Assembly (NCBI GenBank): GCA_964368425.1
Contig: CAYJAP010000003.1
Span: 1-34,799 of the forward strand
Length of the DNA stretch: 34,799 nt
Reading direction: 5' to 3'
DNA from: CAYJAP01 sp964368425
GTDB lineage: Bacteria > Bacillota > Clostridia > Christensenellales > UBA1242
In this document: positions 1 through 9,483 of the stretch, in pieces
Numbering within the stretch: position 1 is the first letter of the stretch
Layout of the letters: every line of letters starts with the position of its first letter
Translations under genes and position numbers: made by a program
Notes under the pieces: model-generated
The model's database searches: none
Seen by the model: the letters and a program-made list of their open reading frames with translations, nothing else
What the model was told of the DNA's origin: nothing

Positions 1-3000
1 AAGATGCCGAAATATATTCGTTTGGTATATCTAGTGTAGCAGAGTCATTTTGAGCGTATCCAAGAGACACGTAATCCATCAGATTTAATAATGTGCCTAC
101 ATTCATTTCTTTTTTATTGTCTGCGGTATTTTCATTTTCTGCACTTGAAGAACCTTCTACATTAGTAGCAGAGTAGCTTACTTTGCCAGGATGTAATTCA
201 ATGCGGAAATAGTAAATGTATGACACATCTAGTCCTGCTATCTTCACTGTAACCGTCGCAATGTTGGAATCAGGAATAGTACCAGTAACAGCAATGGCTG
301 GTGTTCCGCCCGCCACCCAACTTAGCTGGTCAGATAAAGTAAAAGTTAGCGCCCCTATCGTTAGGCTGTTTTCTTCTGAATTTATAACGAAAGTTCCTGA
401 AAGTAAATCGTAACCACTATACATAACCGAAATAAATTTGTTGGTTTTATATTCTTTCAAAATATATATTGGATCGGCGCTGCCAGTTGGAATCATAATC
501 CTTGGCTCGTTCTCTATTTTATTTAAATATACTGGAATGGTTTTTGCCTCCACCCCTTCTCTTTCAATTGTTAGAATAATGCTTTCGTAAGTGCTGGTAT
601 CTTTTCTGATTACAACGTATTTAGATAAATCATCCGGAGTAGATATAGAAATCTTATCGTTTTGCTCTATAATTAGAGAGGTTTCTATGGTTTTGAGATA
701 AGCATTACTTCCAGTTATAGACAATTGGTAGCCTGTAGTTTCCTCGCTTAACAAGTTATTCAAGCTTTCTTGGCGTTTGAAGCTCATGAAGCTTATGTTT
801 TCGGTAGTATATGGATTGATTATGTTTATTTTCAGGTTGTTATACGTTTTGTTATCTGCTGTAACTCTAGTAAATATTGAACCACTTGCAAAAGTTCCAT
901 ATTTTATATATGAATTAATCGTACCAGTTATTGTTCCTTTAAGAGTTGACTCGTCCCAAATTTGTATTTCAAGTTGACTGAGAACAGAAGTTTCCCTTGT
1001 AGGATAAATATATATCTCTTCATCACTTACAACATCGTTAATCTTTACTTCAGTTTTATAGCCAGCAAACACAAAGTCTCCGCTTATTATTTTGAGTGTA
1101 TGATCTGGTTTTATTAAATCTTCACCGGTGTAGGCATTAGTCACTGCTTCATATATATCCAAGCCTATGCCAACATATTCGCCCTGCTCAACTTTCTCAG
1201 CAATGTTTATATTTCTCTTATAAACGGTAATTNNNNNNNNNNNNNNNNNNNNNNNNNNNNNNNNNNNNNNNNNNNNNNNNNNNNNNNNNNNNNNNNNNNN
1301 NNNNNNNNNNNNNNNNNNNNNNNNNNNNNNNNTAACATCCAATTCTACGATATACCCTGGTGTTCCCGTTCCAAATAGGTCAAACGTTTCTCCTATTTGT
1401 ACAGATTGTGGATTATCCTGTGTGTTCTCTCTGTACACATTTTTATCTTCAAGCTCCTCTGATCCCCACACCGCAGATGTTGTTCCTTCCGCTTTTGAGT
1501 ACAATCTAACCTGTAGATCATCTTGTTGTACAGTCAATACAAAAGTAGCGGTTTTCTCTACTAAGAACTCATCGCCCACACTATATATTTGTAGCAAACA
1601 AGATAGTACAACCTCTTCACCAGAGATTGAACCTTTCTTTATTTTAAGTACTGGACTACCGTCCTCAATAATTATTTCGGCTATATCAGGACGATTGCTG
1701 GACCAAGTATATTTGCCCTCAGTATTTCCTGAAATGAAATTCTTTATCTTAGTGATGTACGCCGTTACATAATCATCGCTGTTATACGCAGCATCTATTT
1801 TAGGTGAAGTATAAAATTTTGTTTCTTCATCTTCAAAAAGAAAGTGGTTTTGGATATCAAAATTGGTTGTTATTTCTTTAAAAGAAACCTTGCCTAAGGA
1901 TCCTGCTGACTGCTGTAGCAACCATTTAAACGTGTTCTCATCTAAGTCTAGCATTACTTTAGCCGCACCTGTGTGACTAACTGTTGTGCCATCGCTTCCT
2001 TCTTCAGTCCCCTGCAAAGAGATCTTGGCCTCGTCTATGCCAATAGCATGTATAGCTACTTTCACATAATTACTAGCAAGCTCAGAATTAGCATTTGTCA
2101 GCCAGTATTGACTTGCCCCTGTAACCTTATAGGTGTTCACTTTTAGCGGCAAATAGTATTTGTTTGTATCCGGACTTTCTTCTCCTTTAAGTTCAGCAAT
2201 CAAGAATTCAAATGTATCACCGATATCGCTGCCATAATAGTTCTTATACGTAGCTCTAGCTATTTCTTTGTTAATATATTTTATTAAATCTTGCACAGTT
2301 GGTGCGGAAGTAATTTGTTTGGTGCTGTCAATTGCGCTTCCAATTGCCAGAGATAACTTATACTGTTTATCAAAATTTAATAACTGTTGAGTGGTTTCTA
2401 GGTAAGCTACAACTACTCTACCCTCACGGCCGTTTATATAATCTATGATTGAGGTAAATCCTAACACTCTTTCAATTTTTATATTCCAAGAGTCTATTGT
2501 TGCCCCAGTCTCAGGATATATATTTATAACCGGCTGTCCTGTGTACAGAATATAATCTAGTTTATTTCCATCTTTATCAAACGTAGCGTCATCAAAATCT
2601 TGAATAACTAAAACATCGCCTATTTTTAGTCCGGATATTTTGGATAGCACATTTTGCGAACCTGGAGTTACTGTAATGGTGTGGGTTAACGATGTTGCGT
2701 CTACACCCCCCGTCAATCTTAAGAAAGTTCTCACTTTGTCGATAGAAGAATCTTTTTGTAAGAACGCAAAAATCTCATCGCTAGAATATGGATTTAACAA
2801 CGAAATTACGGTGAAGATATTTCTATTATCTGCAGATGTTAATAGATCGTTGTAAGAGCTACTTCGTGTTCTCATATACTCTATAATCGTGTCCAAAGAG
2901 TTTCCTGTAATATTAGCACTGAAGATTGTATTCAGGTAATTCTTAACCTGCTGCGTGTTTATCTCGATTATGAAATCATTAAGTGTAGTTCCGTTGAAAG

Positions 3001-6000
3001 ACGGATTAAACGTTTGCAACTTGCTTTTTATCGAGGCAACTTTTTCCATATCAGACAAAATATTCTCTCGGACTTTCTCCATGGATATGTCGCTCTCGTC
3101 ACTTATTCCTAAATAATAAGCTAAGTGGAACATGTTAATCTTTTCTAAATCAGTTAGCGCAATGTCTCCGTATATATATTCTTCCTCTTCTCCTATATAG
3201 CGCAACATTTCTTCTATAATATCGTTGGTAGATTTATCTTGTCCGCTCTCATTTTGGGACGATATAACCACCAACTCACTGTAGTATTGCAGAGCATCTT
3301 CGAGAGATGTTACCTGCTCAGCAACCGACAGATAGCTGTTAAGAATAGTAACAATATCTGGGTAGTCACTGGATAGTGATAAGATGGCTGGTATATCTGA
3401 ATTGCCATTGATATATTCAACCAAAGCGATACTATTAACTAATTCTTCTACATCGCTAATACTAACGATATCAGATTCCGTCTTACTTATTCCATAAACG
3501 TCATTTAAAAAACGAACTGCTTGTTTAGGAGAAAATGTAGTGAATATCTTTTCTTCTATAACTGTAATAGCTTCATCAATTGTCTTAGCGGTTCTTGGAG
3601 CAGATTCCCCTACAAAGGTTGCTGTCAGGTCCACTTTACTTAAGAAATTTAATACTTGTCTTGTCTGTATTTCTTTGGTTATAGCAACTTTAGTCGCGTT
3701 AACTTTATATTGTTTGATCCCCATCAAATCCATTATTTCATCAATAGTCGAGATAGAAGTCAATGCTGCATAGATTTCCTTATTACTGGTTCTATCTTTC
3801 AAGAAGGTTATTATGGTATTTACAGTCTTAGAAAAAGATCTTATATCGCTCTCAGGTGTAATAAACTGAATTAAACCTTTCTCTCCATATACATCTTTAA
3901 TAACGCCGATGATCTTATTCAGATTGATAATGTCAATCGCATCATATATATCGCTAGCGTCATTGATTTTATCCCATTTTCGATATTTTGTTGTTATGTT
4001 ATTAAATACAGTACTGAGCAAATCAGAATATCTAGTAGCCGAAATTTCCGCAGTAGCGGCAATACCCAACTCTTCTTGAGTTTTTCGAAGATTAATATAT
4101 TTTGCTATTTCTTCGAGTTTATTTAAATATAGTGGGCCTCCCTCATCTGAACTAGTTGTGTTTACAGTAATAGTTAATGTAGAGAAAAGGTCACCCGCCA
4201 GATCCGTTAGCTTAATCTGACTTTCTACAGCGCTGAATGAGTTGCTCCCTGCTACGTCTACTGCAAAATATCGACTTAACAAGTCTACTAAAGTGACAAC
4301 GTCTGTACTATAAAAGCTTTCTTCTGCTAACTCTTTTTTGCTAACATTGATAAAGCTGTAATTTTCTTGTANNNNNNNNNNNNNNNNNNNNNNNNNNNNN
4401 NNNNNNNNNNNNNNNNNNNNNNNNNNNNNNNNNNNNNNNNNNNNNNNNNNNNNNNNNNNNNNNNNNNNNNNTTTAAATATCTTATCATTTCTTCTACTGT
4501 GTTAACAGATAAGAACGTTTCTGTATAGTTTGAAATATCCACGTGCAATAAAGTGGCAGGTTGTTTTTGCACGGTCAGGATATCTTCTATCTGTGTCTGT
4601 CCATTTTGTTTGAGTATAAAGTCAGCCTCCTGGACCTGTTCCATAAATGCTTTTTGAGCGTAAAGCACGTTGTACAGATAATTCACGTTATCGGACACAT
4701 TTGTAGGAATGATTATATTCCCCGCTTTATCCAGGTTTAGTGTTGAAACATAAAGCAAATACTCATTGCTTAGTAACAGCTCTAACTGTCCAGTAACCGA
4801 GTTCCCGTCAACTGCATTTCTGTTATAGAAGACTTTTTTGCCATCAACTTCAGTAATTGTGTAGTAATATAAATCTTCGGCCACTGTATCAATTTTTAAA
4901 TCTTCTGAATTAGATTTGTTCACCACAACAATCTTATTATCTTTCAGCACACGCTCACCTTGTTTGTCCGTGAGCTGTATAACAGCAAATACCTTTATCT
5001 GATGCTCTCCTGTGTTATTTAAAGCTTGCATATAGTAGTTACCTGAAGAATCTTTTGGTAGCTCATATGCAAATCCCGGCAAGTCAGATACATTAGTAGC
5101 ATCTGTGTGTTTAGTAAAATAAATCTTGTTTCCTATAGCAATCTTAGGATCGCCAGAGGATAAAAATAAGTTGTCTTCCATAACGAAGAAAGACACGTTA
5201 GAATATGTCAGTGATGGGCTATTTCCCTTATCTATAACAGCAGTAGCGGAATTGGTAGCGGCCGCACCTGCAGTACTGTACACAACCGATAATGTTTGTA
5301 TATTTTTTAGAGTGGAGTTATTTCTATTTGTAAATAACTCTTCAAGAGTGTTAAGTGACAGCTTGTTTGCGATAGTATATTCAACGTTTGATATCCAAAT
5401 ATTGATTGATAGATATCTATCAGCATAAGTCTTTCCCGATGGATTTTTTAATATCCTAAGATGGATATACGAATCATCCATATTTTCCCCGGAGAGAACG
5501 TTAATGGAATATTCGCGTGTAGATCTATCGAATTCTATGGAAACAATATCACTGTTGTTATATCTCTTTCGTAGAGCGTCGTGTGTATCAAAAATGCTAT
5601 CCCACGCCTCTCCGCTTTCCATTGCCCACTCATCAAACTCGCCGTGAGGAAGTTTTAGACTAAACATCTCCAACTCTCCAACAAAGCTAGTAATCTGATC
5701 GCCTGAACCTATAACCTTTAGACTAACGCCCAGCATGTCTATCAAGTCTGCTTTTGTTAAAGCATTTAGATTGTATATCGCTCCGTTATTCTCAAACGTG
5801 TTACTAAACAGATTAAAAGATATTTCCGACAGGTCTATAGTAACCTCGTCGACCTCTATCTCTTTTACTTTAAACAGTTGGGTTTCAACAACATACAGAT
5901 ACTGGAACGCAGCCTCGTAATCGTCTATGTTGAGGATGGCGCCTCTAATTCTTGTTAAAAACTGCTGCCCCGTTTCGTATTTTTGCGTACCGGTTTCTCT

Positions 6001-7038
6001 GTCGTAGTTTTGGTAAGCCTTGCTTACCTTTGCGATATATTGAGAGTATTTGGACACGAAAGAAGAAAAGAGTTCATAGTTAACATGATCCGTTTCCCAA
6101 TGCTCATTTTTTAACTGTTTAAAATTTTCTTGCATCTCATGTGTTTTAAAAGCACGAGCCTGCACCTCAAAGTTGTTACCTACATCCTCGGCTAATTTGA
6201 TAGTATAAATATAATGTCTTATTCGAACCAAGTTAGAATATCTCTGGTTATCTTTGTCTATATACAACCCATCCATGTCGTTATATTTTACACTTTGATA
6301 AAACAAAGAATAATCAAAGTACTCACGAGTACTAGCACTATAGAAGGAATCTTTCTTTAAAACATCGCCTACCAACATAAATCCTTCCGGAATTGTCAGT
6401 TCAACATCTTTATATCCTATCTGATTAGCACCTGGAACTTGCCCGCTATTGGGAGCTAAAGCATTTTCTGGCGTTGTCTGCACAGAAACCTGAAATGTCC
6501 CTGAGCCTAATCGATTCAGTGTGTAGAAAGAAACCTCGTCTCCTGTTGCTCCTGTAAAAGCTGTCTTAGGAGAAATAATATCCAAAGCACCGTCTACCAG
6601 TTCTTTGTCTACAGTAATCAATAGTCTGCAAGAAAACATTTTAGCTTCGTCAATAGCTATTATTTCAGCCTCTCCACCCACGTTGAGAGAAACATCTCGT
6701 CCATCTACATTTACCGTATGTTTTTTTACTTTGATTACAAAAGGCTCCCCTGCAGTAACAGTTGTCGGAATTTCAACAACGTCTGCTCCTTCATGGTTAA
6801 CACGTAAAGAAACTTTCTTTTGGTTTGCATCTTCAGGCGTGTAGTAGATAGTAGCTGTGTAATCGTCTACTATTGTCACAGCGGTCACTGAGGACATATC
6901 TGAACTGAAAGATAAGGCTGAAACTCCCTTTTTCTCAGGATTGAATCCACCTTGTATAGCAACAACAGCTATGACAATGGCAATCAAGCCTATCATACCA
7001 CCGAAGCAAATACCTAAAATTTTGAAAAATCTTTTCAT
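1..7038 (-). CDS. Giant membrane-anchored, probably extracellular multidomain protein (partial; two assembly gaps)
   Basis: No named family is recognised. The ATG at 7038 follows GAGG with a 6-nt spacer. Residues 1-40 are a basic start plus one hydrophobic segment (about 9-30), a signal anchor, so the rest is probably outside the cell. The N-terminal ~300 residues look beta-rich. Later parts alternate helical stretches with Ig-like beta segments; one at about 1715-1550 has a WSSNRPDIAEI motif typical of bacterial Ig-like group 2 domains. The frame from 7038 reaches the N run at 4372-4471. Below it a different frame is open from 4369 to 1333, and the same frame is open from 1231 to base 1. The apparent stop at 4327 is therefore a frame artefact of the placeholder. 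About 2,280 codons are visible and the C-terminus is outside the window. Adhesin or cell-wall scaffold is inference only. Confidence 0.85.
1233..1332. other. Assembly gap, 100 N, inside the giant gene
   Basis: Exactly 100 N, a standard placeholder for a gap of unknown size. The reading frame is open on both sides. If a single gene crosses it, the true length must be congruent to 1 modulo 3, which 100 happens to satisfy. Confidence 0.97.
4372..4471. other. Assembly gap, 100 N, inside the giant gene (frame-breaking)
   Basis: Exactly 100 N. The frame before the gap hits a TAG at 4327-4329, while another frame is open for more than 1,000 codons just after it. If one gene crosses it, the true gap length must be congruent to 2 modulo 3, so 100 is wrong. 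Any protein predicted across it is artificially truncated. Confidence 0.95.
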
Positions 7039-7159
7039 TCGAATCCTCTGTTTTTCGTGTATGTTTTAAACACAAATGTAACTTTTGAATATTATATTTT
7101 GGTTAAAAGCTCCATTTATAATTACATAAAAGTAGATTATTATTACAAATCTATAATAT

Positions 7160-7188
7160 ATAATAATATGTGGCATATTTTCTGTCAA
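7160..7188 (-). promoter_or_regulatory. Sigma-A-type promoter of the giant gene
   Basis: On the minus strand TTGACA (7183-7188) and TATTAT (7160-7165) are separated by 17 nt. Transcription would start near 7153, giving a leader of about 115 nt before the ATG at 7038. It lies just downstream of the terminator of the preceding gene. Confidence 0.7.
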
Positions 7189-7224
7189 ATAAATTGCATT
7201 ACTATTGCCCCTAGAGCACAAAAA

Positions 7225-7251
7225 CAATAAAAAAACACCTCTCGGTGTTTT
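7225..7251 (-). terminator. Rho-independent terminator after the 448-residue coiled-coil gene
   Basis: An 8-bp perfect stem (AAAACACC / GGTGTTTT, 7232-7239 with 7244-7251) with a GAGA loop, followed on the minus strand by a T tract. It begins right at the stop codon (7253-7255) and separates this gene from the giant gene. Confidence 0.8.
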
Positions 7252-7252
7252 A

Positions 7253-8599
7253 TTATTTATTGTACCACTCAAGCGCTTCTTTCGTGTTTTCTATCTCTCG
7301 CTCTATCTTGGCAACATTTTTAGTCAATAGTTTATTTGCTTTTTCTAAAATTGGCAATCTATCTTTATTTTTATTTAGTACTTGCTCACAATTAAATACG
7401 CTTTCTTTCAACTCATTTAACAGTTTAACTTCTTCATCAAGTTTTGCTTTCTTCTCTTTATCTCTGTTTCCTGCGTTGTTAACGCCATAGAAAGCTATTT
7501 TTTGATTTGCAACTTTGGTTTCTTTTCTTCTTAATTTCTCTCCATCTCTTTCATAAGCCTTTTTAACCTTCTTCAATGGAAGATACTCTCTTTTATTATT
7601 TCTAAGGTCCTTTTCTGCTTCTTTAAGTTCCTTAGTCAATTCAACTAGACGCATTTCATAATATTCTTTAGTATGGAAACGGCGAGCTGTATTACTACCT
7701 GCTTTCTTTAGTTGTGCAATTTCCTCTTCTAACTTCTGTTTTTCCGCTAGTAATTTTTTACTTATTTTCTCTTCTTGCTCTTTCTGCTTAATCAAATCTA
7801 ATCTTTCCCCAGCTAATGCAAGTCTCTCTTTAGTCAATTTTCTTAACTCAGCTTTGCTCAACCCGTTATCGACAATTTCTGTCTTGGTAGTTGTCGTGGT
7901 TATGTATTCCTCAGAAGGAACTTCGGCAACTTTACTCTCTTTTCTACTATTTCTTTTCGCAAGTTTAGAAGACTTTTTGATAGCGAAAACGTCTTGCTTA
8001 ATCTTTTCTAGTTCATTTTCTTCTCTCTTGGATTTGAAAATTATTTTTGGTTTTACAGAAGATTTCTCTTCTATTTTAATCTCAGGTTGAGACGCAAAGA
8101 CAGGCTCTCTTCCTGTTTCGTCTAATGCCTTTTCCAGAATTTTTGGTAAAACTTTTGTTAAGTCATCTTCTTTAATGGAAATTGGCTCAAGTACAGAGGG
8201 CTGTTTCTCTTCAATCGACGCAAACTCATCTAGTTTATTTACTTCTAACATCTTAGCTTTTAATAAACTTTCCTCTTCTTCCGCCTTCTTCATATCAACT
8301 TTATTTTTTTCTTCAGCTTCTTTGTCTATATAATTTATGCCCAACATTTCAGCTGCATTTAATGTTTCTATCTTATTTATTTCTTGTTTATTAGGGTTTT
8401 CTTCGTTATGAAATACTACTTTTTCTTTAGCACCACTTTTCTTGCCCTGTTCGTTTTTTCCTTTCTTTTTCTTGTTGAAAAAAACTCCTTCATGTTTATC
8501 AAAAAATGAAAGTAAGAAGTCTGCAACTAAAACAATAACAAACGATCCAAAAACTATTACTGCTAATATACCCAATACATCTAAAACAATCTTCGACAT
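7253..8599 (-). CDS. Membrane-anchored coiled-coil protein, function unknown
   Basis: 448 residues, family not recognised. One hydrophobic segment at about residues 5-31 is followed by a basic stretch (KKKKGKNEQGKK), which suggests the long C-terminal part is cytosolic. Residues ~45-260 are charged and low-complexity. Residues ~265-445 are Lys/Glu/Leu-rich with heptad character, a predicted coiled coil. The start at 8599 is well supported by GGAGG four nt upstream. The gene begins 22 nt after the 3' CCA of tmRNA with no terminator between, so it probably shares the smpB-ssrA transcript; a hairpin terminator follows the stop. A structural or tethering role is inference. Confidence 0.85.
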   Translation of the reverse strand: MSKIVLDVLGILAVIVFGSFVIVLVADFLLSFFDKHEGVFFNKKKKGKNEQGKKSGAKEKVVFHNEENPNKQEINKIETLNAAEMLGINYIDKEAEEKNKVDMKKAEEEESLLKAKMLEVNKLDEFASIEEKQPSVLEPISIKEDDLTKVLPKILEKALDETGREPVFASQPEIKIEEKSSVKPKIIFKSKREENELEKIKQDVFAIKKSSKLAKRNSRKESKVAEVPSEEYITTTTTKTEIVDNGLSKAELRKLTKERLALAGERLDLIKQKEQEEKISKKLLAEKQKLEEEIAQLKKAGSNTARRFHTKEYYEMRLVELTKELKEAEKDLRNNKREYLPLKKVKKAYERDGEKLRRKETKVANQKIAFYGVNNAGNRDKEKKAKLDEEVKLLNELKESVFNCEQVLNKNKDRLPILEKANKLLTKNVAKIEREIENTKEALEWYNK

Positions 8600-8621
8600 A
8601 TTTCCTCCGTAGAGTTTTATT

Positions 8622-8970
8622 TGGTGGAAGCGGCGGGAGTTGAACCCGCGTCCGAAACTGAAACTTTAGGCTTTTCTACATACTTAGTCAATTTTATTTT
8701 TTCATCAGAGTAGAGAAATCAACAAACTCTACACTAACAATCTTACTTGAGTACATCATTTTACCGTAAGAAAATAAGATGATGTTACCTATCTAAATGA
8801 TGTCTAATCCAAACCGATAGGGCTTTTGGTTAAACAGCTGAGCGTTAATTAAGCTACAGCAAGTTCTGCATTGTCTGCATTTAAATTTAAGGTTCCGTTT
8901 TTAACGTAGACGAGCCTACGATATGCTTTGTGCCTAACCCTTACAATCCCGTCGAAACCATTTCGCCCCC
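8622..8970 (-). ncRNA. ssrA: tmRNA (transfer-messenger RNA)
   Basis: With SmpB it rescues stalled ribosomes and adds a degradation tag. The minus strand starts GGGGGCGAAATGGTTTCGAC (from 8970) and ends with a T-arm-like GGGTTCAACTCCCGCCGC and a TTCCACCA acceptor end (8622). The first seven bases pair with CGCTTCC before the discriminator, with two G-U pairs. The tag frame reads GCA GAC AAT GCA GAA CTT GCT GTA GCT TAA (8878-8849). Aligned with the Bacillus resume region (a similar CTTAAAT...-type upstream sequence), this gives a tag of Ala (uncoded) + ADNAELAVA. Length 349 nt is normal for a one-piece tmRNA. It starts 7 nt after the smpB stop, so its promoter is upstream of or inside smpB. Confidence 0.95.
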
Positions 8971-8977
8971 ATAAGGA

Positions 8978-9427
8978 CTACGTGTGGTTTTTCATATCTC
9001 TCTGCATTTCTCTGATCTTGTCCTTTTCCATCAATACATCTTTTTTATCGTAAGTATGCTTGCCTTTACACAATCCTACTTGAATTTTGATGTATTTTCC
9101 GTTTAAATATACTTTTAAAGGAACAAGTGTAAATCCCTTTTGTTGAACTTTGGTTAATAATTTAGCAATTTCACTTTTGTGCATCAACAACTTTCTGTCA
9201 CGTTTCTCATCTAGCTTATATGTGCTCGTTTTCTCATATGGAGATATGAACATATTTTTGAGTATAAGCTCATTATTTCTGGTAATAAGGACAAACGATT
9301 CTTTTAAATCTACTTTGCTTTGTCGCAAAGATTTTACCTCACTACCTTCCAAAGAGATACCCGCTTCAAACGTGTCTTCTATGAAATAATTGTGATATGC
9401 CAACTTATTTGTAGCCAAAATTTTCAT
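8978..9427 (-). CDS. smpB: SsrA-binding protein SmpB
   Basis: 149 residues, full length for the family. SmpB binds the tRNA-like part of tmRNA and takes it to stalled ribosomes. Family hallmarks are visible: the GSEVKSLRQSK motif near residue 30, the YLNGKYIKIQVGLCKGK segment, and the basic C-terminal tail (KHTYDKKDVLMEKDKIREM) that enters the mRNA channel in known structures. The ATG at 9427 follows GGGAG. The ssrA gene begins 7 nt after the stop, the classic functional pairing, and rnr lies upstream on the same strand. Confidence 0.97.
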   Translation of the reverse strand: MKILATNKLAYHNYFIEDTFEAGISLEGSEVKSLRQSKVDLKESFVLITRNNELILKNMFISPYEKTSTYKLDEKRDRKLLMHKSEIAKLLTKVQQKGFTLVPLKVYLNGKYIKIQVGLCKGKHTYDKKDVLMEKDKIREMQRDMKNHT

Positions 9428-9439
9428 AAGGTACTCCCT

Positions 9440-9467
9440 ATTATACCATGTTTTTATTTTTTTTCAA
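9440..9467 (-). promoter_or_regulatory. Candidate promoter of smpB-ssrA
   Basis: On the minus strand TTGAAA (9462-9467) and TATAAT (9440-9445) are separated by 16 nt, with TGG before the -10. The expected start (about 9433) lies inside or after the Shine-Dalgarno (9434-9438), so the leader would be very short. The box match is good; use is inferred. Confidence 0.5.
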
Positions 9468-9483
9468 TACTTAATTTGTAATT

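Noticed and set aside
4327..4371. Stop codon at 4327 as the true end of the giant protein
   Set aside because: It occurs just after a 100-N placeholder, while another frame is open for more than 1,000 codons.
7066..7272. 68-residue minus-strand ORF
   Set aside because: It spans the terminator and promoter between two genes, and its sequence is low-complexity.
8622..8720. tRNA gene
   Set aside because: The tRNA-like 3' end belongs to tmRNA, shown by the matching 5' end and tag frame next to smpB.
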